DNA from: M0103 sp040386155
GTDB taxonomy: Bacteria > Bacteroidota > Bacteroidia > Flavobacteriales_D > Crocinitomicaceae
DNA: 64,000 bases
Assembly: GCA_040386155.1 (NCBI GenBank)
Contig: JAZKFZ010000001.1
Location: forward strand, 1-64,000
Reading direction: 5' to 3'
This document shows positions 16,625 to 24,112 of the stretch, one piece after another. A program made the position numbers and the translations under genes. Within the stretch, counting starts at the first letter, position 1; every line of letters starts with the position of its first letter. The notes below the pieces were generated by a model, which made no database searches, had not been told where the DNA came from, and worked only from the letters and a program-made list of their open reading frames with translations.

Positions 16625-17202
16625 CACTTAGTATTTAGAATTACTTCCTCTATTATTGTTGGAAAATGTTTCATTTCCAATTCACTTATTTTTTTTCGCA
16701 GTGTATCCAAATCATCCAATTGGTCGACTTTCAATTCAAATTGCGCAATCACTTCTCCTTTATCAAATTCTTCATTCACAAAATGAATAGTAATTCCAGT
16801 TTTCGATTCCTTTTGTTCAATTACCGCTTTGTGTACAAAATCTCCATACATGCCCCTTCCACCAAACTTTGGAAGTAGCGAAGGATGAATATTGATGATC
16901 TTATTAGCATAAAAATGGATAAACTCAACAGGTATTTTTCGAAGATAGCCAGCAAGAACAACAAAATCGATGGCATGATTGACACACGCAGCAATCAATA
17001 GATTAGAATTAGCAACCGCTTCATTTGTTAAGATGAGGGTGTCAATTCCCCGTGCTTTTGCTTTTGCAATAATGGGGGCATTTGGATTGTTTGACAAGAG
17101 TAAAGCAACATTAATTTGATCATTTTCAGAGAAAAAATCAATGATATTGAGCGCATTTGATCCATTTCCGGAGGCAAAAATCGCAATTTGCTTCGTTTGC
17201 AT
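16624..17202 (-). CDS. purN: Phosphoribosylglycinamide formyltransferase
   Basis: This 192-aa cytosolic enzyme transfers the formyl group of 10-formyl-THF to GAR in purine synthesis. The N-terminus IAIFASGNGSNA is the phosphate-binding loop. KIINIHPSLLPKFGG at about 101-115 holds the catalytic Asn and His. The catalytic Asp lies in EEFDKGEVIAQ at about 144-154. Length fits the family. It is the first gene of a two-gene operon with marC. Its promoter box TACTTTTG ends 4 nt before the ATG, predicting a leaderless mRNA. Confidence 0.95.
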   Translation of the reverse strand: MQTKQIAIFASGNGSNALNIIDFFSENDQINVALLLSNNPNAPIIAKAKARGIDTLILTNEAVANSNLLIAACVNHAIDFVVLAGYLRKIPVEFIHFYANKIINIHPSLLPKFGGRGMYGDFVHKAVIEQKESKTGITIHFVNEEFDKGEVIAQFELKVDQLDDLDTLRKKISELEMKHFPTIIEEVILNTK

Positions 17203-17206
17203 AACA

Positions 17207-17214
17207 CAAAAGTA
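17207..17214 (-). promoter_or_regulatory. -7 box of purN-marC
   Basis: On the minus strand TACTTTTG is followed by TGTT and then ATG. The 4-nt spacing is identical to that at 7715-7722, 38761-38768 and 55504-55511. Confidence 0.55.
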
Positions 17215-17309
17215 AGAAGAAAATAAACAAGAAAAAAATGATGAAAATGAATTAAACCAATACTTTCAACTATATTTAAGCAAAATTATGTTGATTAATA
17301 TTTTTAATA

Positions 17310-17317
17310 TAATTTTG
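17310..17317 (+). promoter_or_regulatory. Possible -7 box of acpP-fabF-rnc
   Basis: TAATTTTG fits TAnnTTTG, 58 nt before the acpP ATG, with TTG 16 nt further upstream (17291-17293). The leader is longer than for most genes here and carries GGAA just before the ATG. Confidence 0.4.
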
Positions 17318-17375
17318 TTTTTATCCACATTGTTTTTTTCTTTGTGGGCTGAATTAACCCCTAAATTAAAAGGAA

Positions 17376-17612
17376 ATGTCTGACATTAAATCAAAAGTTA
17401 TCTCAATTATCGTTGATAAATTGGGTGTGGAAGAAAGTGAAGTTACTAACGAAGCGTCTTTCACAAATGATCTTGGAGCAGACTCTTTGGACACAGTTGA
17501 ATTGATCATGGAGTTTGAAAAAGAGTTTAACATCGCTATTCCGGACGATCAAGCGGAGAAAATCCAAACTGTAGGTGACGCTGTTTCTTACATCGAGGAA
17601 AACGCTAATTAA
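17376..17612 (+). CDS. acpP: Acyl carrier protein
   Basis: This 78-aa acidic protein carries growing fatty-acyl chains on a phosphopantetheine arm. The attachment Ser is in DLGADSLDTVELIMEFE (DSL, about residue 38). Length and the four-helix pattern are typical. It is followed 32 bp later by fabF and then rnc, an arrangement conserved across many bacteria. Confidence 0.97.
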   Translation: MSDIKSKVISIIVDKLGVEESEVTNEASFTNDLGADSLDTVELIMEFEKEFNIAIPDDQAEKIQTVGDAVSYIEENAN

Positions 17613-17644
17613 GTCCCCGTTATTATTTTTAAACAAGTGCGTTT

Positions 17645-18898
17645 ATGGAGTTGAAAAGAGTAGTGGTAACTGGCTTGGGTGCTTTAACCCCAATTGGTAA
17701 CACCGTTGATGAATACTGGAATGCTTTAATTTCAGGTAAAAGCGGAGCTGCTCCCATTCAACAATTCGATGCTTCCTTGTTCAAAACACAATTTGCTTGC
17801 GAAATTAAGAACTTCAATGCTGAAGAGCACATGGATCGTAAAGAAGCAAGAAAAATTGACCAATTTACTCAGTACGCCATAGTTTCTACCACAGAAGCTA
17901 TGGCCGACTCTGGGTTGATGGAGTCGAACCCAAATTTAGATCGTATCGGAGTAATCTGGGGTTCTGGAATTGGGGGTTTAAAGACCTTCCAAGATGAGTG
18001 TGAAAACTTTTTTGGAGGCGATGGAACACCGCGTTTCAATCCGTTCTTTATTCCAAAAATGATTGCAGATATCGCTGCAGGACATATTTCCATTAAATAT
18101 GGTTTGAGAGGACCTAATTATGTAACAGTTTCTGCATGTGCATCATCCACCAATGCAATTATAGATGCTTTTAATTACATCCGTTTAGGAAAAGCAGATG
18201 CTTTTGTAACGGGTGGTTCTGAAGCTGCGGTGAACATCGTTGGCGTAGGTGGATTCAATGCATTGAAAGCACTTTCAACACGTAACGATTCTCCAGAAAC
18301 CGCTTCTCGACCGTTCGATTTAGATCGCGAAGGTTTTGTGTTAGGTGAAGGATCTGGTGCGCTTATTCTTGAAGAATACGAACACGCAAAACGTCGAGGT
18401 GCAAAAATTTATGCCGAAGTAATCGGTGGTGGAATGTCAGGTGATGCCTATCATATCACTGCTCCTCACCCAGATGGTATTGGCGCAAGAAACACTATGA
18501 TTGCTGCAATCGAAGATGCTGAAATTAATCCTTCTGAAGTAGATTACGTGAATGTTCACGGAACTTCTACTCCTTTGGGTGATGTTGCTGAAGTAAAAGC
18601 AATTCAACAGGTGTTTGGTGAGCATGCTTACAATCTTAATATCAGTTCTACAAAGTCGATGACAGGCCATCTGCTAGGTGCTGCAGGTGCTATCGAAGCA
18701 ATTGCTTGTGTCTTGGCCGTAAAGAATGATATCGTTCCGCCAACAATCAATCACTTTACTGACGATCCAGTGTTTGATAGTAAGTTGAACTTTACCTTCA
18801 ATGAGGCTCAGAAACGTGAAGTAAATGTAGCTTTGTCGAATACGTTTGGTTTCGGCGGACACAATACCACCGTAATTGTGAAGAAATACAAAGGCTAA
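17645..18898 (+). CDS. fabF: 3-oxoacyl-[acyl-carrier-protein] synthase II
   Basis: This 417-aa condensing enzyme elongates acyl-ACP with malonyl-ACP in fatty acid synthesis. The catalytic triad is visible: Cys in SACASSTNAIIDAF (about 164), His in YVNVHGTSTPLGD (about 305) and His in KSMTGHLLGAAGA (about 341). The C-terminus has the GFGGHN motif. It sits between acpP and rnc; the rnc start codon abuts its stop. Confidence 0.97.
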   Translation: MELKRVVVTGLGALTPIGNTVDEYWNALISGKSGAAPIQQFDASLFKTQFACEIKNFNAEEHMDRKEARKIDQFTQYAIVSTTEAMADSGLMESNPNLDRIGVIWGSGIGGLKTFQDECENFFGGDGTPRFNPFFIPKMIADIAAGHISIKYGLRGPNYVTVSACASSTNAIIDAFNYIRLGKADAFVTGGSEAAVNIVGVGGFNALKALSTRNDSPETASRPFDLDREGFVLGEGSGALILEEYEHAKRRGAKIYAEVIGGGMSGDAYHITAPHPDGIGARNTMIAAIEDAEINPSEVDYVNVHGTSTPLGDVAEVKAIQQVFGEHAYNLNISSTKSMTGHLLGAAGAIEAIACVLAVKNDIVPPTINHFTDDPVFDSKLNFTFNEAQKREVNVALSNTFGFGGHNTTVIVKKYKG

Positions 18899-19615
18899 TT
18901 GTTTCGTTTTCTAAAACTTAAGAAGAAAAAGACAACTGATGAGCTCGAATTAATTCGATTCATCATAAAAAACTTTGGGTATAGGCCAAAAAATATAGAT
19001 TTTTTCGTTAAGGCCACCACGCACAAATCCATTATTACCACTGTTAGTGAATTATCCAACGAGCGACTAGAATTTCTGGGTGACACTGTATTGGATTTAA
19101 TCATTGCAGACTTCTTGTACGAACGTTTTCCTGCGGAGGATGAAGGTGTACTTACAAAATATAAATCGAAGATTGTAAGTCGCGTTACGCTTTCTGACAT
19201 TGCTAATCAAATGGAAATAAGAAGCGTGCTCAGGTACAACAACAATCGCTCAATAAACCTTTCCACCATCGAAGGAAATGCACTTGAAGCATTAATTGGC
19301 GCCATCTATCTTGACGGTGGATTTGAAACTACCAAGAAAAGTATCCACCACTACATTTTTAATAAATTCATCAACCTCAACAAATTGCTTGATGAAGATG
19401 TTGATTTCAAATCAAAGCTCTTTATTTGGTGTCAAAAGCGACACTTGGAACTTAATTTTGAAGTGATCCAGGAAGAAAATAATGGTGGCAATTGGCACTA
19501 TTGTGTTTTGGCGAACGTGAACGAGCGTCATTATGGACAAGGAATCGGGTCGTCCAAGAAAAAGGCGGAACAAGCTGCGTCCAAAGAAACGCTGGAATTG
19601 TTGGGGGTATTGTAG
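18899..19615 (+). CDS. rnc: Ribonuclease III
   Basis: This 238-aa double-strand-specific endonuclease processes rRNA precursors and structured mRNAs. The catalytic domain at about 10-155 holds the signature NERLEFLGDTVLDLIIADFLYERFP and the second acidic site GNALEALIGAIYLDGG. A dsRNA-binding domain lies at about 165-235 (GIGSSKKKAEQAASKETLELL). The start is a TTG directly after the fabF stop, so translation is coupled; no ATG is available nearby that would keep the N-terminus. A terminator follows. Confidence 0.94.
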   Translation: MFRFLKLKKKKTTDELELIRFIIKNFGYRPKNIDFFVKATTHKSIITTVSELSNERLEFLGDTVLDLIIADFLYERFPAEDEGVLTKYKSKIVSRVTLSDIANQMEIRSVLRYNNNRSINLSTIEGNALEALIGAIYLDGGFETTKKSIHHYIFNKFINLNKLLDEDVDFKSKLFIWCQKRHLELNFEVIQEENNGGNWHYCVLANVNERHYGQGIGSSKKKAEQAASKETLELLGVL

Positions 19616-19621
19616 CAAAAA

Positions 19622-19645
19622 AAAGGACCCCTTTCGAAGTCCTTT
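19622..19645 (+). terminator. Terminator of acpP-fabF-rnc
   Basis: AAAGGAC/GTCCTTT stem with a 10-nt loop, ending in TTTTT, 7 bp after the rnc stop. A second hairpin (ATACCTA/TAGGTAT) lies to its right before the ssb stop but has no T tract. Confidence 0.7.
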
Positions 19646-19685
19646 TTCAGCTGAATACCTACTAGCGTTGTGATAGGTATATTTT

Positions 19686-20009
19686 CTATAATCCGATAAT
19701 CTGGCGAATTTCCACTTCCGTAACACTTCGTTTTGCTCCTTCACGGTTAAGATATGTCCGATTGACCAGCTTTCCATGGATCGCCACTTTCTTTCCTTTT
19801 TCACCATAATCTTCGATAAAACGAGCCATATTACCCCAGGCAAAAACACGATGCCATTCTGTGGTAGACTTAATTTTACCGTTGTTTGCTCTAAAGGTTT
19901 TATCCGTTGCTAAGCCAAAACGTGCTACTTTATTGCCATTTTCAAAATTGGTAATCTCCGTATTCGTACCAATGTTTCCTATTAATGTGATGTGATTTCT
20001 AATTGTCAT
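19686..20009 (-). CDS. Short single-stranded DNA-binding protein, copy 3 of the cluster
   Basis: This 107-aa protein is a single OB fold of the bacterial SSB family. It opens NHITLIGNIGTNTEITNFENGNKV and contains TEWHRVFAWGNMARFIEDYGEKG and the strand VAIHGKLVNRTYLN. It ends RQIIGL right after the OB fold: no glycine/proline-rich linker and no acidic D-D-I-P-F tip, the usual docking site for partner proteins. It is the last of three tandem ssb-like genes, 44 bp after the previous one. It may bind ssDNA in a special process such as DNA uptake, or modulate the main SSB (inference). Confidence 0.88.
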   Translation of the reverse strand: MTIRNHITLIGNIGTNTEITNFENGNKVARFGLATDKTFRANNGKIKSTTEWHRVFAWGNMARFIEDYGEKGKKVAIHGKLVNRTYLNREGAKRSVTEVEIRQIIGL

Positions 20010-20053
20010 AATTTTTGATTTTATGTTGTTTTAATACTGGGACGATAAGACTT

Positions 20054-20365
20054 TCAAAGAATAATCAAATCATTCACCTCCACCTCAGAGATCATTTGTT
20101 TCTTCCCGGCTGATTGATAAAATCGAGTTACCAATTTACCTTCCACGGCTAGGTCCATTCCTTCGCTGCCCAGTTCTTCCAAAACTCGCACCCATCGTCC
20201 CCAAGCCATCATTCGATGCCAATTGCTTTTTGTTTTCGCTTTGCCTTCGGCATCAATGAATTTCTCTTTGGTCGACATCGTGAACTGTACAATTCTTCTG
20301 CCATCTGGAAGTTCAACAATCTTAGGTGTAGAACTTACTTTTCCTATTAAATTTACGTGATTCAT
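20054..20365 (-). CDS. Short single-stranded DNA-binding protein, copy 2 of the cluster
   Basis: This 103-aa OB-fold SSB family protein opens NHVNLIGKVSSTPKIVELPDGRRI. It contains SNWHRMMAWGRWVRVLEELGSEG, with the aromatic residues used for ssDNA stacking, and EGKLVTRFYQ. It ends NDLIIL with no linker or acidic tip. It is 21 bp downstream of the first ssb gene and 44 bp upstream of the third. It is clearly diverged from both neighbours, so the triplication is old or the copies are under different selection. Confidence 0.88.
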   Translation of the reverse strand: MNHVNLIGKVSSTPKIVELPDGRRIVQFTMSTKEKFIDAEGKAKTKSNWHRMMAWGRWVRVLEELGSEGMDLAVEGKLVTRFYQSAGKKQMISEVEVNDLIIL

Positions 20366-20386
20366 GTGGAGTGCGTTTTTAGGTGA

Positions 20387-20731
20387 TTAGGCCTCTTTTT
20401 TTGGTGTGATCAACAAAAACTCACTCGCTTCAATTACTGTACTCATGCGCTTTTCGCCTGTCTTCGTCTCGTAGTTTTGATAAACAATCTTTCCTTCCAA
20501 AAGAATTTCTTGTCCTTTCTCCAGCGCTTTCTCCATTCGCTCTGCGGTCTTTCCCCACGCATTTACATTGTGCCATGTGGTGTTCTCCTTCCAAACGCCC
20601 TCCTTGTCTTTAAACGTCTCTCTCGTTGCAAGTGTTAAGCGAGATAACTTTCTTCCGTTTTCAAAAGTTGTTACTTCTGGGTTTGCTCCTAAGCGTCCAA
20701 TCAAACTGACTTTGTTTCTTAAATTGTTCAT
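20387..20731 (-). CDS. Short single-stranded DNA-binding protein, copy 1 of the cluster
   Basis: From ATG 20731 (MNNLRNKVSLIGRLGANPEV) this is a 114-aa SSB. The frame extends upstream but the OB fold begins directly at this Met, so the longer start is rejected. Core motifs are ENTTWHNVNAWGKTAERMEKALEKG and EGKIVYQNYETKTGEKR. It closes with a short basic tail (ITPKKEA) where other SSBs have an acidic tip. It leads the three-gene cluster. Confidence 0.9.
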   Translation of the reverse strand: MNNLRNKVSLIGRLGANPEVTTFENGRKLSRLTLATRETFKDKEGVWKENTTWHNVNAWGKTAERMEKALEKGQEILLEGKIVYQNYETKTGEKRMSTVIEASEFLLITPKKEA

Positions 20732-21124
20732 GTTGTAATAATTAAAAGTTTGAAAAAATTGTATTTGTCCTAAATCGACGATGCAAAGTTGTGGGCAGCT
20801 CAAAATTTTAATCGGTATTTAATTGATTTCTGTCGACTATTAGTTGTTTGTACACAATTAAATTCATTTTTATAATTGATTATCAACTATTTATATAAAA
20901 AATAAATTTTAAAAATAAAACGGTTTTTTAGCGGGATATTAAAGTTTCTGCAACAATTGTGAAATGTTTTTGGGATTTATATAAGTTATAAGCAATAGCG
21001 AAAGACCACAAATAAAAAAGGCTAATTTGAAAGAAAATTAATCTATCTTCGATACAACAAATTAATTAAAAGTTGGCCGAACGCATAAGCTCAAACACCC
21101 AACAGCTGCAGTAGCAAGTTGAAT
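20732..21124. other. Divergent intergenic region with a GTTGG...CCAAC dyad
   Basis: About 390 bp, strongly AT-rich in the middle (20880-20930), separates the ssb cluster from the membrane-protein pair. No gene is seen. At 21072-21105 GTTGG and CCAAC form a dyad around a 20-nt centre, followed by CAGCTGCAGTAGC. This block has a base composition unlike its surroundings and looks like a small repeat or a structured leader. I could not identify it. Confidence 0.45.
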
Positions 21125-21553
21125 ATGCAAATGAATAAAATCACAAGAAAAATAATAAATCATTTAACAGGGAGACCAAAAGTGCTTTTCCTTATCGATA
21201 GTGTAGGAGCGCTACTAACGGCATTTTTTCTGTTTGTGGTAATGCAAGTGTTTAACGATTATTTTGGTATGCCAAGAACAATATTAACCTACCTTTCTGC
21301 AGTAGCAATTTGTTTTTGTATTTATTCCACTGCATGTTTTACATTCTTAGAAAAACGTTTCACACCCTTCATGAGAATAATTGGGATTGCAAATTTGTTG
21401 TACAGTGTTTGTACATTCAGTCTGGTAATTAACTACTATCCAATGCTGACAAAAACAGCGATTACTTATCTATTGCTAGAAATTGCTATTCTTTGCAGTC
21501 TAAGTTATTTGGAGCTTACTGTAGCAAAAGAGCTAAAGAAAAACAATTCGTAA
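21125..21553 (+). CDS. Small four-helix membrane protein, unknown function
   Basis: This 142-aa protein (ATG 21125; Met at 21131 is possible; a TTG at 21119 is less likely) begins basic and then has four hydrophobic helices: VLFLIDSVGALLTAFFLFVVMQ, TILTYLSAVAICFCIYSTACF, IIGIANLLYSVCTFSLVINY and AITYLLLEIAILCSLSY. It ends with a short basic tail. The loop between helices 1 and 2 has NDYFGMPRT. I know of similar uncharacterised Bacteroidota proteins but no function. It is 17 bp upstream of the DUF3137-like gene, so probably an operon. Confidence 0.75.
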   Translation: MQMNKITRKIINHLTGRPKVLFLIDSVGALLTAFFLFVVMQVFNDYFGMPRTILTYLSAVAICFCIYSTACFTFLEKRFTPFMRIIGIANLLYSVCTFSLVINYYPMLTKTAITYLLLEIAILCSLSYLELTVAKELKKNNS

Positions 21554-21570
21554 TTTTACTAAAAAAAGTA

Positions 21571-22374
21571 ATGCTCGTTGAGAATACACTGAAAAAAGTG
21601 GAGGATCAGTTGAAAAAACTGAGAAATACTGCCATCAATTACAAGATTAGTTTTATCATTTTTATGGCGATAATGCTAGGAAAGACCATTTTAGAAATGA
21701 TCCCATACATTTTCAAATATCGTTTTTCAGGAAGTCAAGGCGTGATGATTGGCATTCTGTTTTTTCTGTTGTTGATGATTCCAATTGTACTTATTCCACT
21801 CAACAAATTTTTGTTGGATAAAACCACCAATGCCATAAATCTTCAGCTAAAGAGAGTATTTATTGAGCATGAGATTTCAAAATTCAACTGCGAGCTCGAA
21901 CATTATCCATCCGTAGGCTTTGATCAAGAGCTGTTTTTCAAAAGAAATCTAATTTCACACGTTCTAAAAGGAGCACACAGCGATGATTTAATGGTTGGCA
22001 CCATCAACAATCAAACACTAAAAATTTCAGAATATCATGTAGGAGGTTTGTTTACTCGCAATTTTGATGGCTACGTAGGAATAATTTTCAACACGAAAAA
22101 TTTACCTTTTACTTATGTGGCAGATGATTTCAAATCAAAAAGAAATAACACCGCGGTTCCAACAGCACTACTTGCAGTTTTTAAAGCAAAAAATGCATTG
22201 GCATTTTGTTTAAACGATGAAAACGGAACCATGATTTTTGGTGTCAGGGGAAACAAATCGATGTTAGAATATTCCTTTTCGAAAATTCATCTTAATCAAG
22301 AGAAATATAAATCAGATTGTGACTCATTTCGTACAACTTTAGAAATTGCAGATCAACTAACAAAAGTTGCTTAA
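21571..22374 (+). CDS. DUF3137-like membrane protein
   Basis: From ATG 21571 this is a 267-aa protein. It has an N-terminal coiled-coil-like stretch (NTLKKVEDQLKKLRNTAINY) and two transmembrane helices at about 30-50 and 65-90. A soluble domain follows whose block HSDDLMVGTINNQTLKISEYHVG resembles the DUF3137 motif (GDDxxxGxxxxxxxxFSE). Function of DUF3137 is unknown. It probably forms an operon with the four-helix protein upstream. Its stop shares TTAA with the convergent riboflavin synthase gene. Confidence 0.65.
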   Translation: MLVENTLKKVEDQLKKLRNTAINYKISFIIFMAIMLGKTILEMIPYIFKYRFSGSQGVMIGILFFLLLMIPIVLIPLNKFLLDKTTNAINLQLKRVFIEHEISKFNCELEHYPSVGFDQELFFKRNLISHVLKGAHSDDLMVGTINNQTLKISEYHVGGLFTRNFDGYVGIIFNTKNLPFTYVADDFKSKRNNTAVPTALLAVFKAKNALAFCLNDENGTMIFGVRGNKSMLEYSFSKIHLNQEKYKSDCDSFRTTLEIADQLTKVA

Positions 22375-22955
22375 TTTCCCCGCTTCAATAAGGCAGCAAC
22401 ATACTTGCCGATAATGTCAAACTCCAAATTAACATCATCGCCTATTTTCAATTGATGAAAATTGGTGAATTCAAACGTATAAGGGATAATGCAAACAGAA
22501 AATTGATTGTCTTTCGAATTAACAACCGTTAAGCTAGTTCCATTAACTGTAATTGAGCCCTTTTCTACTGTAATGAAATCACCTTCGTAGTGAAAAGTAA
22601 ATTCCCAACTTCCGTCTAAATTTTGAATGTTCGCACATCTCGCAGTAGTATCTACGTGCCCTTGTACAATGTGACCGTCCAAACGACCGTTCATCTGCAT
22701 ACAGCGTTCCAAATTAACGAGCGTACCAACTGTCCACGATTTTAAATTTGTCTTGTTGAGCGTTTCATCGATGGCAGTGACCTTGTAAGTTGAATCTGTA
22801 ATTGCCACCACCGTCAAACAACAACCATTGTGAGCAACGCTCTGGTCGATTTTCAATTCCGAGGTGAGCGCTGCTTCAAGAAAAAAATCAAGATTTGATC
22901 CCTTCTTCTCAATCGCAACAACACGACCCACTTGCTCAATAATTCCGGTAAACAT
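22371..22955 (-). CDS. ribE: Riboflavin synthase alpha chain
   Basis: This 194-aa cytosolic enzyme dismutates two 6,7-dimethyl-8-ribityllumazines to riboflavin. It has two lumazine-binding repeats: MFTGIIEQVGRV with SVAHNGCCLTVV at 1-90, and DGHIVQGHVDTTA with GSITVNGTSLTVV at about 95-185. Length is normal. It stands alone; the 100-bp upstream region is too short for an FMN riboswitch. Confidence 0.95.
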   Translation of the reverse strand: MFTGIIEQVGRVVAIEKKGSNLDFFLEAALTSELKIDQSVAHNGCCLTVVAITDSTYKVTAIDETLNKTNLKSWTVGTLVNLERCMQMNGRLDGHIVQGHVDTTARCANIQNLDGSWEFTFHYEGDFITVEKGSITVNGTSLTVVNSKDNQFSVCIIPYTFEFTNFHQLKIGDDVNLEFDIIGKYVAALLKRGN

Positions 22956-22966
22956 AGATTTTTTAT

Positions 22967-22974
22967 CAAAATTA
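22967..22974 (-). promoter_or_regulatory. -7 box of ribE
   Basis: On the minus strand TAATTTTG matches TAnnTTTG, 11 nt before the ATG at 22955, with a TTG 15 nt further upstream. Confidence 0.45.
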
Positions 22975-23055
22975 AGTAAAATTATCCGTCAATTCCCTTG
23001 ATTACTTGTGCGTACATAATTTTTTTATAATTTTAGTGCTCCTAAAAACTAAACA

Positions 23056-23988
23056 ATGGAATCCAACTCATTTTCACTCAAATATCGCTTTGCAAATATT
23101 CCAGAAACATTGGTGGATGGCTACTTGAAATTTAAGTTGCTCACCATGAGTAGAAATGGTATTGAGCAAAAAACATTTGAAGATGAAGATTTTACCCTCA
23201 ACTACTACGCTTCGGAAGAAAGTGAAAAGCCAGTATTATTGTTCATCCATGGATTTGGACTAGACGCGATGTTCAATTGGGTAGATCAACTCAATTATTT
23301 TGCAAAAAATTACCGCATTATCGCAGCTGACCTCTTGTGGTTTGGGAAGAGCAGAAGTACAAAAGATCCAGTCCTTGATTCACAGCGAGAAGCACTCGAA
23401 CGATTGTTATCGTCGCTAAACGTCAAAAAGGTAAACATTGTTGGTCAAAGTTATGGCGGTTTTGTAGCAACGGATCTGAAGCTGAAAAATCCAAACCTCG
23501 TGGAAAAAGTCATTTTAGCCAACAATCCTGGTCCCACGTTCGATGAAACAACCATGAATCCCTTGCTCGAGAAATACAAGTTTGAAAAAATTTCAGAATT
23601 GTTAGTCATCAAAACGCCACACGAGCTTGCTCGTCTATTTGAACTTTCGAGCAGCAAAACACAGTACTTCCCCAACTTTGTGCTGCGCCAAATGCACATT
23701 CGATATTTCGCAGATGATCAAAAAGAAAAAGCCAACCTTTTGGATTCATTGGTTGCTGAAAAATCAAAGCCCATTCAAATAGAAGATCTACGAAAAGGAG
23801 ACATTCTAATGGTCTGGGGTGAAAAAGATATCCTTTTCGAACAAACGGAAGCGGAGAAATTTGCCAGAATCATCAATTGCCCACTCACAGTAATACCAAA
23901 TGCTGGTCACGTTTCTCAATTAGATGAAATAAAAGCATTCAATAAAGTAGTCGAAGATTTCCTTTTGAAAGATGAAGGACACAAATAA
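23056..23988 (+). CDS. Alpha/beta hydrolase
   Basis: This 310-aa cytosolic protein has the alpha/beta-hydrolase fold. The oxyanion loop is LFIHGFGLDAM. The nucleophile elbow is GQSYGGF with Ser-132. The acid is probably Asp-258 (WGEKDILF) and the base His-285 (NAGHVSQLDE), so the catalytic triad is complete. It has no signal peptide. It resembles ester hydrolases of the MhpC/BphD type, but the substrate cannot be told. It is a single gene. Confidence 0.88.
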   Translation: MESNSFSLKYRFANIPETLVDGYLKFKLLTMSRNGIEQKTFEDEDFTLNYYASEESEKPVLLFIHGFGLDAMFNWVDQLNYFAKNYRIIAADLLWFGKSRSTKDPVLDSQREALERLLSSLNVKKVNIVGQSYGGFVATDLKLKNPNLVEKVILANNPGPTFDETTMNPLLEKYKFEKISELLVIKTPHELARLFELSSSKTQYFPNFVLRQMHIRYFADDQKEKANLLDSLVAEKSKPIQIEDLRKGDILMVWGEKDILFEQTEAEKFARIINCPLTVIPNAGHVSQLDEIKAFNKVVEDFLLKDEGHK

Positions 23989-24065
23989 AACAAAGATTCA
24001 TACAGATTAGTAAAAAATTATTGCAGTTAACATAAGGATGATGTGAATAATTGAATCCTTTTATA

Positions 24066-24073
24066 TATGTTTG
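24066..24073 (+). promoter_or_regulatory. -7 box of the exbB-exbD-exbD-tonB operon
   Basis: TATGTTTG matches TAnnTTTG, 39 nt before the chosen exbB ATG at 24113. It overlaps the earlier in-frame start and so excludes it. Confidence 0.5.
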
Positions 24074-24112
24074 CGACTTAAACATAAATCTAAAGAACAT
24101 AAAATTAAAGCT

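Noticed and set aside
21072..21105. Integron attC site
   Set aside because: One arm fits RYYYAAC, but the other fails GTTRRRY, the spacing is short, and there is no integrase or cassette array.
22956..23055. FMN riboswitch upstream of ribE
   Set aside because: Only about 100 bp separate the divergent genes, with no multi-stem FMN aptamer motif visible.
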